Shown here: positions 1-8,668 of the stretch, piece after piece
Layout: each line of letters opens with the position of its first letter
Position numbering within the stretch: position 1 is the stretch's first letter
Assembly (NCBI RefSeq): GCF_947502415.1
Contig: NZ_CANMZV010000009.1
Span: 1-64,000 of the forward strand
DNA length: 64,000 nucleotides
Reading direction: 5' to 3'
From: an uncultured Photobacterium sp.
GTDB lineage: Bacteria; Pseudomonadota; Gammaproteobacteria; Enterobacterales; Vibrionaceae
The notes under the pieces: model-generated
What the model was told of the DNA's origin: nothing
Databases searched by the model: none
The model's input: only the letters and a program-made list of their open reading frames with translations
Position numbers and translations under genes: made by a program

Positions 1-351
1 AGTGTCGCCATAAGATCACCCGATAACTCGACAAATAACTAAACTATAGTTCAAATCACCAAGTTGGCATCACGACCCATAGTTAGATTGAGCAAAAAAT
101 GTGTTTTATTGATTGTTATTTATTGGCACTTTTGAAACTTACCGTTGCACAAAAATGAATAGTACGTAGCATCACTCCAAAAAACACCTAGCTATCATTA
201 TGTTTTTATTAAACAAAACACAGAACAGGCTAATATCGCATAAACATTTATACCAAGAAAAAAACACAAGCAAATATAATCGGCATGGATGAGCAGATAT
301 ATAAATGTTTAAACTGTCACGATATTAGACACACAGCAGTAAAGGATAGTT
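1..351. other. Non-coding region upstream of dld
   Basis: AT-rich stretch with no convincing coding frame. It should hold the dld promoter, but I could not assign one clear -35/-10 pair. A purine-rich stretch (AAAGGATAG) just before the ATG at 352 is the likely ribosome binding site. Confidence 0.5.
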
Positions 352-2058
352 ATGGAAACCCATACACTGATAAAAGAGTTCCAATCACTTGTTGGAGCAA
401 AAAACGTTTTAACCCGTGCTAAAGAAACCGAATATTACCGTTCAGGCTTTCGCTCAGGGAGAGGCGAAGCACTTGCAGTCGTATTTCCGACTACCTTACT
501 GGAACAATGGAATATCATTAAGGCATGTGTTGAATCAAACTGCATTATTATTATGCAGGCAGCAAAAACGGGGCTAACCGAAGGTTCAGCTCCAAGCGGC
601 AATGATTACGACAGAGACGTGGTGATCATCAATATTACCCGAATGAAGCAAATTCACCTTTTGGATGGTGGCAAACAAGCAATATGCCTGCCTGGTACAA
701 GCTTGCACAGCCTGGAAAAAGAACTAAAGCAAGTAAAGCGTGCACCACACTCTGTAATTGGCTCCTCTTCTATTGGAGCAACGGTTGTAGGCGGCATTGC
801 CAATAACTCTGGCGGTGCACTGGTAAAACGCGGGCCGGCATATACTGAGCTATCACTATTCGCTCAGGTAGATAAAGAAGGCAAATTGCACTTAGTTAAC
901 CATCTGGGAATAGACGGGCTAGGTGAAACCCCTGAAGAAATTTTAACTAATATTCAAAACGGTAATATTAAACCTGAAAATATCCAGCATGATGTGGGTA
1001 TGGCTTCGGACCGCGAATATGAAGATCGCATTCGTGATGTAGACTCTGATATTCCATCTAGATTTAACGCCGATGAACGCCGACTATATGAGGCAAGTGG
1101 TTGCGCGGGCAAACTAGGTATTTTTGCAGTCCGAGTTGATAGCTACCCTGTTCCTGAAAAAGAGCAGGTTTTTTATATTGGTACCGATGATGCCGACAAA
1201 CTGACTCAGCTAAGAAGGGATATCTTATCCAACTTTAGCAATTTGCCAGAAATGGGCGAGTATATGCACCGCGATATATTTAACCTGGCAGAAAAATACG
1301 GTAAAGATGTTTTTCTTTCTATCAATCACTTAGGTACAGAAAGTCTTCCTATGTTCTTTGCACTAAAAGCAAAAGTAGAGAACTTTTTAGGCCGTATTCC
1401 TTTTATTAACAAATACTTGCCTGACACCATTTTGTACTATGTGAGCAAATTATTCCCTCAGCACCTACCAAAACGTATGCTGGATTTCCGTAACAAGTAT
1501 CAACACCACCTAATCTTAAAAATGAGTGACGCGGGTATTGATGAAGCAAAAGCATATCTGGATAAGCATTGGGGAGAAGGCTCAGGCGGTAGCTATTTTG
1601 CCTGTACTGCCGACGAAGGTAAAAAAGCACTGCTACATCGCTTTGCCGCAGCAGGTGCTGCCATCCGTTATGAGACCATCCACAGAAAAGACGTAGAAGA
1701 GATACTAGCTCTGGATATAGCCCTTCGCCGTAATGACCGTGACTGGGTAGAAAAGCTGCCAGAAGAGATAACCCAAAATATGGTGACATCGCTCTATTAC
1801 GGTCATTTTATGTGCCATGTGTTCCATCAGGACTATATCTTCAAGAAAGGCACTGACACCAAGAAAATGAAATCGCTAATGCTGGAACTACTTCAGCAAA
1901 AAGGAGCGAAGTACCCTGCGGAACATAACGTTGGCCACCTTTATGAGGCCGAAAACACATTGCAGGACTTCTATCATAAGCTGGATCCAACCAACACCTT
2001 TAACCCGGGTATTGGCAAGATGAGCAAATACAAGCGAAATTGCAGCTGCTGCCATTAA
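352..2058 (+). CDS. dld: Respiratory FAD-dependent D-lactate dehydrogenase
   Basis: Oxidises D-lactate to pyruvate at the inner face of the cytoplasmic membrane and passes electrons to quinone. The 568-residue length matches E. coli Dld (about 571). Seen: an N-terminal FAD-binding PCMH-type half (about residues 35-250) with the glycine/serine-rich stretch GSSSIGATVVGGIANNSGG near residue 140, followed by the membrane-binding and cap regions typical of this family. The C-terminus keeps the family ending TFNPGIGKMSKYK. It is a single transcription unit: a purine-rich site precedes the ATG and a strong terminator follows. It belongs to a different family from the large Fe-S D-lactate dehydrogenase at 17906-20764, so the genome carries two types. 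The family call is secure; regulation is not visible. Confidence 0.95.
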   Translation: METHTLIKEFQSLVGAKNVLTRAKETEYYRSGFRSGRGEALAVVFPTTLLEQWNIIKACVESNCIIIMQAAKTGLTEGSAPSGNDYDRDVVIINITRMKQIHLLDGGKQAICLPGTSLHSLEKELKQVKRAPHSVIGSSSIGATVVGGIANNSGGALVKRGPAYTELSLFAQVDKEGKLHLVNHLGIDGLGETPEEILTNIQNGNIKPENIQHDVGMASDREYEDRIRDVDSDIPSRFNADERRLYEASGCAGKLGIFAVRVDSYPVPEKEQVFYIGTDDADKLTQLRRDILSNFSNLPEMGEYMHRDIFNLAEKYGKDVFLSINHLGTESLPMFFALKAKVENFLGRIPFINKYLPDTILYYVSKLFPQHLPKRMLDFRNKYQHHLILKMSDAGIDEAKAYLDKHWGEGSGGSYFACTADEGKKALLHRFAAAGAAIRYETIHRKDVEEILALDIALRRNDRDWVEKLPEEITQNMVTSLYYGHFMCHVFHQDYIFKKGTDTKKMKSLMLELLQQKGAKYPAEHNVGHLYEAENTLQDFYHKLDPTNTFNPGIGKMSKYKRNCSCCH

Positions 2059-2063
2059 AACGC

Positions 2064-2094
2064 AAGGCCAGAGCATAATGCTCTGGCCTTTTTT
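2064..2094 (+). terminator. Rho-independent terminator of dld
   Basis: A perfect 12-bp stem (AAGGCCAGAGCA / TGCTCTGGCCTT) with a 3-nt loop and a T-run, six bases after the dld stop codon. Confidence 0.9.
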
Positions 2095-2160
2095 ATGAGT
2101 TAATCACTCTCATACCAAACTGAAAATTTCGAGGGAAGCTCTATCAGAGCCCCAGATACA

Positions 2161-2186
2161 AAAAAACCAGCTTTCGCTGGTTTTTC
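2161..2186 (-). terminator. Terminator of the first tRNA array
   Basis: Hairpin AACCAGC-TTTC-GCTGGTT flanked by A- and T-runs, directly downstream (minus strand) of tRNA-Cys. Near copies follow the other tRNA-Cys arrays at 8438 and 21028, so the terminator was duplicated together with the tRNA. Confidence 0.75.
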
Positions 2187-2195
2187 TGAATAAGA

Positions 2196-2269
2196 TGGAG
2201 GCGCGTCCCGGAGTCGAACCGAGGTCCACGGATTTGCAATCCGCTGCATAGCCACTCTGCCAACGCGCC
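2196..2269 (-). tRNA. tRNA-Cys (GCA)
   Basis: 74 nt including encoded CCA. The 7-bp acceptor stem GGCGCGT/ACGCGCC pairs, the anticodon loop is TTGCAAA (anticodon GCA), the T-arm has GGTTCGACTCC, and the discriminator is U as expected for Cys. One of five near-identical tRNA-Cys genes in the window. Confidence 0.95.
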
Positions 2270-2332
2270 ATATCTGTAACTAAGCATAGCTTTGCTTAGC
2301 TTAGCTTTATCGCCTATGGTGACGATAAATAT

Positions 2333-2498
2333 TAGATGGTGCCCCGGGCCGGACTTGAACCGGCACAACGCGAACGTCGAGGGATTTTAAATCCCTTGTG
2401 TCTACCAATTCCACCACCAGGGCACGCAATTCTGGATTGCGATGCTGTTAACTGAAAAGTCAGACACCATCTTCGATACCGCTAAAAAGCCATATCTT
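2333..2498. repeat. 166-bp duplicated block, copy A (tRNA-Leu plus spacer)
   Basis: This stretch and 8669-8834 agree at essentially every base, with one difference seen by eye (CTAAAA versus CTTAAA). The identity covers the tRNA-Leu and about 75 bp of non-functional spacer, which points to recent duplication or gene conversion rather than selection on the tRNA alone. Confidence 0.85.
2337..2423 (-). tRNA. tRNA-Leu (UAA)
   Basis: 87 nt with encoded CCA. It is a class II tRNA with a long variable arm; the anticodon loop, read from GATTTAAAATC, gives UAA. The acceptor stem GCCCTGG pairs with CCGGGGC, allowing one G-U pair, and the discriminator is A. An identical copy lies at 8673-8759. Confidence 0.93.
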
Positions 2499-2507
2499 AA
2501 TATCTTA

Positions 2508-2581
2508 TGGAGGCGCGTCCCGGAGTCGAACCGAGGTCCACGGATTTGCAATCCGCTGCATAGCCACTCTGCCAACGCGCC
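2508..2581 (-). tRNA. tRNA-Cys (GCA)
   Basis: Same 74-nt sequence as the gene at 2196 (anticodon GCA, U discriminator, encoded CCA). It is the promoter-proximal gene of this three-tRNA array, read on the minus strand. Confidence 0.95.
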
Positions 2582-2749
2582 TTTGATTTCACGAGTTTCC
2601 CCGTGAGAACGAAGCGTACTTTACTGGATTCTGAAAATGAGTCAATAAAAAAATTATTGTTTTTATTCAGGTGGTTAAAAACCAATCCACAAAGGCTGTT
2701 ACCCACCCACTCCGAACAAAGATAACGCATAACAAGGCGGCATTATTTT

Positions 2750-4657
2750 TTACTGCAACTTGAATTTCCCTACAACCGACTCCAATTGACTGTTGACCGC
2801 AGCCAGATTTATGGTTTCATTTGTTGCTGCCACACCATTTGCAGATAACTCACCCACAATTTCACGAATGGCTGTCATATTACGGGTAATTTCATCCGCA
2901 ACAGAACTTTGCTCTTCAGCCGCCGTCGCAATTTGTGTATTCAAGTCATTAATCTGAACAACTGATTGAGTTATCCCATCAAGATCATTTGCCACCAACG
3001 ACGTACTTTCAACCGTTTTTTCGCAGGTTGATTTCGTAATACCCATTGCTGAAATAGCGGTCTCAGATCCACTACGTAACTTATTTAGTGTTTGTTCAAT
3101 TTCAGCCGTACTAGTCTGCGTTCTGGCAGCAAGAGCCCTGACTTCATCAGCAACCACAGCAAAGCCTCGGCCTTGTTCTCCGGCCCGAGCTGCTTCAATG
3201 GCAGCATTCAGTGCCAGCAAGTTCGTTTGATCAGCAATTTCACCAATAACGTTCAGTACGTTGGTGATATCTAACGTATCCTTTCCGATTTCTTCAATAC
3301 TGACAGCTGTGTTTTCAACTTCATCAACAAGCTGGGATACTGTGTTTGTCGCACCGGTGACAACGCTTCTCGATTCCGTAACTTGTGAATTAGTTTTCTG
3401 TGTAAATTGTGATGCTTCAGATGCATTTCTCGCCACATCATTAGCCGTCGCACTCATCTCCTCAATCGCAGCAACAATTTGCTCAGTTTCTGTTGTGTGA
3501 GCAGTTAACACGTCATGATTAGAGTCTGTTTGATTTTTAAGCTGGTCGATACTACGTGAAATATGTTCAGAAGATTGTGAGACTTCCAGCATCAATGATT
3601 GCAGGTTACCGATAAAGGTATTGATCCCGCCTGAAATTTGCCCCAGATCATCATTACTGGTTACAGGCAACCGGCGCGTAAGATCGCCATTACCTTGTGA
3701 CAAATCGAGTATGACATCTTTGAGTGAAAGGATAGGACGATAGAGAACATTTAATGTGGCAAGAACAAGAGAAATGACAACAGCAAGCATAATGACGGAG
3801 GTCATAATCGCACTTGTTAGTGCCTCATCAATTGCTGCATAAGCTATCGATTTATCTACACCAATAAAGAGATACCATTTCTGCCCATTAACCAGATCAA
3901 TCGCTTTAGTGAACGATAATTTATCTACTCCGTTAAGCGTGTAAGGTAGAGTACTTATGTCTTGAGATAACATAGCACGCTGAACACCTGTCATTCCAAC
4001 ATCGGTAAACTGAGTACCAGCCGTTAACACGGGAGAATTGGAGACCAACGCTTTTCCCGTCACATCCATAATTGCGGTGACCGCGCCCGGAAAATTAACG
4101 TTATTTACGGTATCGGCTAAAATGGACAGTTCAATATCACCAATAACCACACCATCTCCGAGACTTTTCACGATAGAGATAACCTGCTCACCAGTACCTG
4201 AGTCGGTATAGATATCTGTCAGCTGTAAGCCGCTTGCTGCTCTGCCTTGTTGATACCAAGGACGAGTTCGAGGGTCATATTTTTCTGGATTCGCAACACC
4301 TTCAACCCAAACATCATCTATAGTGGTTGAATACGCACGACCGTCATCCAAACCGAAGACGACATCACTGAAGCCAATACTATCGACGGTTAATTTAGCA
4401 GTATTGACGTAGTTATCACCGATGATTCCAGCTTTATAATTGCTTGCCAAAGACTGGATTGCATTCGATTTAGCCTGAAACCAGGCTTCAATTGTTTCAG
4501 CCTCATACTCAATAATAGCTAACGATTTAGTATTAATACCCTCAACAGTACTATCTCTGAGATGAATATAGCCCAGCCAGTTCGATGCTAACAAAGAGAC
4601 GGCAACTAATGCCACCACAGTGGTGACAATGGTATTTTTAAATCCAAGGGATTTCAT
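2750..4657 (-). CDS. Methyl-accepting chemotaxis protein with dCache-type sensor
   Basis: Inner-membrane chemoreceptor that signals through CheW/CheA. Architecture in 635 residues: TM1 (about 9-29), a large periplasmic domain of about 250 residues with dCache features (for example [11 protein letters not shown] near residue 127), TM2 (about 280-305), HAMP (about 305-360), and a long coiled-coil signalling domain. The hairpin tip is present near residue 480 ([20 protein letters not shown], then [15 protein letters not shown]). The DPRxRPWY element is common in dCache sensors of amines, amino acids or organic acids, but the ligand cannot be assigned. There is no C-terminal CheR-tethering pentapeptide (it ends GKFKLQ). 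It is monocistronic, between a tRNA array and an IS remnant. Confidence 0.93.
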   Translation of the reverse strand: MKSLGFKNTIVTTVVALVAVSLLASNWLGYIHLRDSTVEGINTKSLAIIEYEAETIEAWFQAKSNAIQSLASNYKAGIIGDNYVNTAKLTVDSIGFSDVVFGLDDGRAYSTTIDDVWVEGVANPEKYDPRTRPWYQQGRAASGLQLTDIYTDSGTGEQVISIVKSLGDGVVIGDIELSILADTVNNVNFPGAVTAIMDVTGKALVSNSPVLTAGTQFTDVGMTGVQRAMLSQDISTLPYTLNGVDKLSFTKAIDLVNGQKWYLFIGVDKSIAYAAIDEALTSAIMTSVIMLAVVISLVLATLNVLYRPILSLKDVILDLSQGNGDLTRRLPVTSNDDLGQISGGINTFIGNLQSLMLEVSQSSEHISRSIDQLKNQTDSNHDVLTAHTTETEQIVAAIEEMSATANDVARNASEASQFTQKTNSQVTESRSVVTGATNTVSQLVDEVENTAVSIEEIGKDTLDITNVLNVIGEIADQTNLLALNAAIEAARAGEQGRGFAVVADEVRALAARTQTSTAEIEQTLNKLRSGSETAISAMGITKSTCEKTVESTSLVANDLDGITQSVVQINDLNTQIATAAEEQSSVADEITRNMTAIREIVGELSANGVAATNETINLAAVNSQLESVVGKFKLQ

Positions 4658-5243
4658 TTTGCTTAACCTGTATCAGGACGAAAAAAAAGGCTAACAATGA
4701 AAAGTGTACCACTATCCCTATGGACAACATTGCAATAATATCAAACTCTCAATAGGTATATGCGCAAGCCAAATAACCCGTACTACGCTTGATAGACATA
4801 CCTCTCACCGATTAATGCGCTTATCAGATGTGAGTTAAGTTCCTAACCTCATTAAAAAAGCGAGTGTAATTACATCCAATTAAGAATCAATCCATCATTA
4901 TGTAAAAGACTTTTACCTGTGAGTAATAATAAATTATGAAGGTAACTATCCTGACACAGGGGGCAGGACCCCACCCACACTAACGCTTTCGCACCGTGCT
5001 GATGACAGGATTAGCCCCAAATAAACTTCACGACTTTAACTCAGACTTTTATGGGCAACTCGCAGGCACCTCCTTGGCAAAGGTAAAGAGTAAGATCATC
5101 ACTGGTAAACCAAGAACTCAAAGGCACTATCTGACTTATCGCGTTCCTGTCATGACCATTTACCGCCAACCACACAGTACTAGGCTGTGTCTCTTAATAA
5201 ATTTATATACTTATCACATGCTAATGTTCTGAGGTAAGTAGTT
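4658..5243. other. Non-coding region with left part of an IS remnant
   Basis: The promoter-proximal part serves the chemoreceptor gene. From about 5183 a stretch beginning GGCTGTGTCTCTTAATAAA resembles the outer end of an IS5-type element and runs into the transposase fragment at 5244. An open frame at 4996-5232 has no codon-use or homology signal that I can recognise. Confidence 0.4.
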
Positions 5244-5387
5244 ATGAAACGGTATGAAATTTCTGACGAAGCATGGAAATGGTTAGAGCCTTTGCTTCCA
5301 GCACAACGCAGTCACCAAAAGGGCCATTCATACAAAAACGATCAATGCTACCTCTTTTCCTGCGCATTTACTGAACTCTGTCTATAG
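5244..5387 (+). pseudogene. IS5-family transposase, N-terminal fragment
   Basis: 47 codons starting MKRYEISDEAWKWLEPLLP, the characteristic start of IS5-family (DDE) transposases, which are normally about 250 residues or more. Similarity seems to stop near residue 35 (about base 5345), after which the frame runs into unrelated sequence and a stop. No catalytic DDE residues remain. The fragment shows that this segment has received more than one insertion sequence. Confidence 0.7.
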
Positions 5388-5727
5388 TTATTCAACGTGC
5401 TGATATGTTAAAAAATCCTTGTGAAATTAAAAGTTATTTTTTATGTCAGCCATAACTAAAAGCAAAATAATTCAAGCCGATTTATTTTTGGAGAAAGTAT
5501 ATGGACCGTAGAGATTTTATTCGCTTTAGCATGGCGGGGATCGTTGCCCCTAAATTGGCCCTTGCTGGTGTTCCAGATTCACCATTTGCAGGTTCAGTTT
5601 TTTACACAAAGGATGCGCCTGGCCGATGGAGCAAAAAAGTCGGTGGTCACCTACCTAATCTAGAGATAGATAAATCTGCCGGTCTTATTCAGGTTGTCAC
5701 AGGACATGAGATGCAAGGGTTTGATCA

Positions 5728-5735
5728 TTATATTG
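5728..5735. repeat. IS66 target-site duplication, left copy
   Basis: TTATATTG directly before the left inverted repeat, identical to the 8 bp directly after the right one (8227-8234). Eight bp is the usual duplication for IS66-family elements. Confidence 0.95.
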
Positions 5736-5757
5736 GTGAGCTTACGGGAAGATAGCT
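5736..5757. repeat. IS66 left terminal inverted repeat
   Basis: GTGAGCTTACGGGAAGATAG then CT; pairs at 19 of 22 positions with the complement of 8205-8226. Confidence 0.9.
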
Positions 5758-5803
5758 TGATTTAGAGGTATGGGCGGTTCCAGCCGGAGCCGGAACCTGT
5801 TGA

Positions 5804-7435
5804 TCAGATATGAGATTGGTAGTTCCAGGGGAGGAACCGTTCGGGGGCGGCCCTGACTTCGCTTTGCAGCCGCTGCAATGTATTAAAGTAATCCAGCACA
5901 TTGATGCCGGCTTCGGCTGAAGTCGCTATCATCGACATCACCACATCAGCGATGCTCGCTCCTGCCTGCGTCTTGTGGAACATGGCATTTTTACGGTTTC
6001 GCGCAACCAGTTTTAGCGCCTGCTCCGCCCGGTTATTGTCCAACTGTGCGCCTTCAATACGGCAGAACGCCGTCAGCCCTTCATAGTGCTTATTGAAGTA
6101 ACTAACCGCTTTACCAAGACTGCTGTTTTCTTCCACGTTACCATTTGCCAGCTCAGCCTCACCCCAGTCACGGATCTGCTTCATCACCGGAAGTGAGTGT
6201 TTTTCATGCCAGGCCAGTCTCCGTTCTGCGTTCAGTCTAAGCTCTCTGGCTTCATCATCGTACCGCCAGATTTCCCCGTACCACTTTAATACCTGCTCCA
6301 CTTCCTCCGGGAACTGGTTCAGAACTTCTGCGAACTGGCGTCGGCCATGACTATTACACAAGCAGTGCTGCACCTCATACCCAAGTGACGGACGATTACT
6401 GGATAACGCATCACTCATCAGCAACGGAGGCGGATGACAGGATCTTCGCTGACTCAGGGTTTCATCGATAAACTCTCCGGCATGCCCGATATTAGTTTGA
6501 TACAGCACAATATTGTGGCCATCAGCCAGGCTGGCAACCAGGCCTGAGCTGTAGACACCGCTTCGAAGGCGGTGCTTATCGCTGTTGCGCTGGGGCTTTT
6601 CAACCGGAACCTGGTTTAAAATCCGGTTACCAGTGTCATCCAGATAATAGTGCACAGCGTTAGCCGCATTTTGTGCCAACACTTTGTAGACCGGTTGCAG
6701 ACTATTGGCAACCAGCTCTGTCTGGTCAAATACGGTGGAGGCTGTCAGCTTTACTCCCATCAATGCCTGGATACTCTCCTGGCGGTAGTAAGGAGCGCCG
6801 GCAAAAAACTTGTGCAGTGCCATCAGGCTACGGGCACTGTAGCCATACATCTGCCCCGGCTCACCATCCTCAACCACCTCTGAAGGCAGCTTGGCAGTGA
6901 AGTACTGACCACAAGCGTTGCAGCGCAACCGCTCCATGACATGTTGCTCTGGCACGAACGGACTTTGGCCGGAGATCCGCAGCATGGTTGCAGGCTCATA
7001 CTTATATAGCTTACCTTGCTGACATTCGCGGCAGAGGTCACCTTTACTCAGACCGTCCAGTTTATGCTGAGTGACTTTTGGCTTCACCGGTGCGCCCGGC
7101 TTGGTGCTTCTGGGTTTAGGACGTTTTTGACCGCGCTTTTTGTTGGTTTTGCCACCCTGACCAAGCAGGGTATCCATGGTCTCCGAGGATCTGACCATGC
7201 CAACCAGCTTACGCAGCTTATGTAAGGTGATATCGTTATCAGACAGGCGTTCCTGCAGGGCTGCTAGCGTTTTTAATGCCTTCAGCAGAACCTGACAGTC
7301 TTGTGGACTCAGTGCAAGGTTATGCTCCGTCGCCTCCTGTACTCGCTGGATCAGTCCGTCCAACTCCTCGCCGTCGATATCGGTAATCTCTTGAGTCATC
7401 TCATTTCCTGTAGAGTGACTTGTTGGTGCGTTCAT
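5804..7435 (-). CDS. tnpC: IS66 family transposase TnpC (DDE)
   Basis: The main transposase of the element. From the ATG at 7435 (preceded by GGAG at 8-nt spacing) it is 543 residues, close to the 500-540 usual for IS66 TnpC. Seen: an N-terminal coiled-coil/leucine-rich region, a basic linker rich in K/R/P, a zinc-finger-like pair CRECQQGK and CNACGQYF, the catalytic core with YYLDDTGNR (first Asp), LLMSDALSSNRPS (second Asp), and the C-terminal DNNRAEQALKLVARNRKN carrying the Glu. The frame is intact. Another in-frame ATG at 7399 has its own AGGA site and could also be used. It lies downstream of tnpB in the same operon. Confidence 0.92.
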   Translation of the reverse strand: MNAPTSHSTGNEMTQEITDIDGEELDGLIQRVQEATEHNLALSPQDCQVLLKALKTLAALQERLSDNDITLHKLRKLVGMVRSSETMDTLLGQGGKTNKKRGQKRPKPRSTKPGAPVKPKVTQHKLDGLSKGDLCRECQQGKLYKYEPATMLRISGQSPFVPEQHVMERLRCNACGQYFTAKLPSEVVEDGEPGQMYGYSARSLMALHKFFAGAPYYRQESIQALMGVKLTASTVFDQTELVANSLQPVYKVLAQNAANAVHYYLDDTGNRILNQVPVEKPQRNSDKHRLRSGVYSSGLVASLADGHNIVLYQTNIGHAGEFIDETLSQRRSCHPPPLLMSDALSSNRPSLGYEVQHCLCNSHGRRQFAEVLNQFPEEVEQVLKWYGEIWRYDDEARELRLNAERRLAWHEKHSLPVMKQIRDWGEAELANGNVEENSSLGKAVSYFNKHYEGLTAFCRIEGAQLDNNRAEQALKLVARNRKNAMFHKTQAGASIADVVMSMIATSAEAGINVLDYFNTLQRLQSEVRAAPERFLPWNYQSHI

Positions 7436-7508
7436 TATTCCAGCTCCACATGATCGGTCAAATTGATCGTGAGGATCGATAACCCAATTAAGAAGAATGT
7501 GCACATGG

Positions 7509-7772
7509 TCATAGTCTTTGCCATCCAGACCGACCCGTCAGCAGGGTTTTAAGTTGCTTAGCGGCCAAAGGAGCAACCACATCCTGATGATGACGGGGCC
7601 AATCCTGAAAGCGACCTTTGGACAGGCGGTTGGTAAACACAAACAAGGTTCCGCTACGTGGCGCCTGTTTTAGCTGATGACGACACAAGGCGGTAAATCC
7701 ATCAATGCCACAACGGAAATCAGCCGGTTTAGTGGCAAGCAGAATTTTGGTATCAGCGGTCAGGTGGATCAT
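7509..7772 (-). CDS. tnpB: IS66 TnpB (IS66 Orf2-like), internally shortened
   Basis: 87 residues beginning MIHLTADTKILLATKPADFR, the standard TnpB start; its ATG overlaps the tnpA stop as ATGA. Family members are normally near 108-117 residues and read NR-(about 20 residues, including a conserved T-M-I-R-V-L stretch)-KRLSKG. Here the sequence jumps from FVFTNR straight to LSKGRF, so about 20 conserved residues are missing without loss of frame. TnpB is needed for efficient transposition of IS66-type elements, so this copy may depend on help from an intact relative. Confidence 0.85.
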   Translation of the reverse strand: MIHLTADTKILLATKPADFRCGIDGFTALCRHQLKQAPRSGTLFVFTNRLSKGRFQDWPRHHQDVVAPLAAKQLKTLLTGRSGWQRL

Positions 7773-8161
7773 GGCCGCACTCCGGCTTCCTGTATCAGGA
7801 TCCGCAGTAAGTCTGGGGACATATTCCCACAAATACGGATTTGACTTGAATTGGGCAAGATCAGCTGCAGGTTCAGGCCTGACTTGTGCTGTAAATCAGG
7901 CTCAACCTGCAATGGTATAAAGTCTGGTGTGGTGGCCTGTTCGACTGGAAATAGCTTGCGCCAAGTATTGAGTTGAGTGGTACAGATCCGTAATGCCTTG
8001 GTGATCTGACCGATTCGATAATCCTCAAGTAGCTTAACAGCCTGCTGGCGTAGTTCATCAGGGATATTGACGTGTTTACTGGCGCGGGTTTGTCGCCAGT
8101 TCTCGAAAGAGGAGATGGCTTGGTTCAGCTTTTCCTGGTTCTGCATAGTGCTCTTCCTCAT
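7769..8161 (-). CDS. tnpA: IS66 TnpA (helix-turn-helix accessory protein)
   Basis: 130-residue accessory protein, first gene of the element. It has an N-terminal helix-turn-helix-like region (about residues 30-75, including LEDYRIGQITKALRICTTQL) as in IS66 Orf1/transposase_8-type proteins, then a C-terminal region rich in hydrophobic residues. It overlaps tnpB by ATGA, implying translational coupling. The frame is intact. Confidence 0.85.
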   Translation of the reverse strand: MRKSTMQNQEKLNQAISSFENWRQTRASKHVNIPDELRQQAVKLLEDYRIGQITKALRICTTQLNTWRKLFPVEQATTPDFIPLQVEPDLQHKSGLNLQLILPNSSQIRICGNMSPDLLRILIQEAGVRP

Positions 8162-8204
8162 ATTGGGTACGCACTAAGTAAACCAGAGTAGTTTGGTTAA
8201 GTTG

Positions 8205-8226
8205 AGCTATGCTGCCGTAAGCTCAC
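8205..8226. repeat. IS66 right terminal inverted repeat
   Basis: Ends CCGTAAGCTCAC; the complement matches the left repeat at 19 of 22 positions. Confidence 0.9.
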
Positions 8227-8234
8227 TTATATTG
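8227..8234. repeat. IS66 target-site duplication, right copy
   Basis: TTATATTG, identical to 5728-5735. Removing the element plus one copy restores the superoxide reductase reading frame exactly. Confidence 0.95.
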
Positions 8235-8437
8235 TCAAACATGTACTGCTCGACAAAAATTATCAACTCATTGATGAAAAGATGTTTAACCCAATGACCG
8301 ATAAAGCGCCAATCTCTACTTTTAACATCAGCAATTATCGCGGGCCTCTGTATGCACTAAGTGTTTGCAATAAACATGATACATGGCTGAACCTTGTAGA
8401 AGTTTAAACTTTATCGCTTTGGTGAAATTACAGATAC

Positions 8438-8466
8438 AAAAAAACCAGCCATAAGCTGGTTTTTTT
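8438..8466 (-). terminator. Terminator of the second tRNA array
   Basis: AAAACCAGC / GCTGGTTTT hairpin with flanking A and T runs. It lies between the superoxide reductase stop (8407, plus strand) and tRNA-Cys (minus strand), so it may serve both sides. Confidence 0.75.
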
Positions 8467-8474
8467 GTATAAGA

Positions 8475-8548
8475 TGGAGGCGCGTCCCGGAGTCGAACCG
8501 AGGTCCACGGATTTGCAATCCGCTGCATAGCCACTCTGCCAACGCGCC
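8475..8548 (-). tRNA. tRNA-Cys (GCA)
   Basis: Same 74-nt sequence as the other tRNA-Cys genes, with encoded CCA and anticodon GCA. Last gene of the second array. Confidence 0.95.
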
Positions 8549-8554
8549 ATATTT

Positions 8555-8645
8555 TGGAGCGACACACGATATTCCTGATTTTCAAGAAATTTGGCGTGAA
8601 CCCAACCTTAGCAAGGTTACATTCTACCAACTGAGCAAGTGTCGC
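8555..8645 (-). pseudogene. tRNA-Gly pseudogene with altered anticodon and T-arm
   Basis: 91 nt. The acceptor stem (GCGACAC/GTGTCGC), U discriminator and CCA are identical to the intact tRNA-Gly at 8843. The D-stem has lost a pair (GCTC against GAAT), the anticodon loop reads TTGCTAA (GCU rather than GCC), and the T-arm with its TTCGA loop is replaced by an unrelated stretch about 13-15 nt longer. It would not fold as a normal tRNA. The intact acceptor ends may keep the transcript recognisable to processing enzymes. Confidence 0.8.
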
Positions 8646-8668
8646 ATGCTGTATAAATACAGACTTAA

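Larger units (their letters stand above)
5736..8226. mobile_element. IS66-family insertion sequence, 2491 bp
   Basis: A complete element: imperfect 22-bp terminal inverted repeats (19/22 matches, starting GTGAGCTTACGG), 8-bp TTATATTG target duplication, and three genes on the minus strand in the usual order tnpA-tnpB-tnpC. It interrupts a superoxide reductase-like gene. The exact duplication and exactly restorable target gene argue for a recent insertion, although tnpB carries an internal deletion that probably makes this copy non-autonomous. Confidence 0.95.
5501..8407 (+). pseudogene. Tat-exported superoxide reductase (neelaredoxin-like), split by IS66
   Basis: The 5' part (5501-5735) encodes a twin-arginine signal (RRDFIR at residues 3-8, hydrophobic stretch to about 23) and the start of a superoxide reductase-type domain (FYTKDAPGRWSKK). 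The 3' part (8235-8407) continues in frame after the IS66 element and one target duplication are removed, giving a 135-residue protein. The rebuilt protein has the mononuclear iron ligand pattern expected for the family: His50, His69, His76, Cys123 and His126 (the last two in VCNKHDTW). Superoxide reductases reduce superoxide to peroxide; a Tat signal implies periplasmic action. As it stands, only 78 native residues plus a short IS-encoded tail are translated from the natural start, so the copy is inactive. Confidence 0.85.

Noticed and set aside
1406-1789. Long open frame on the minus strand inside dld
   Set aside because: Antisense to a clearly coding gene; no family, no start signal.
4996-5232. 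78-codon frame between the chemoreceptor and the IS remnant
   Set aside because: No ribosome site, no recognisable sequence; overlaps the likely IS end.
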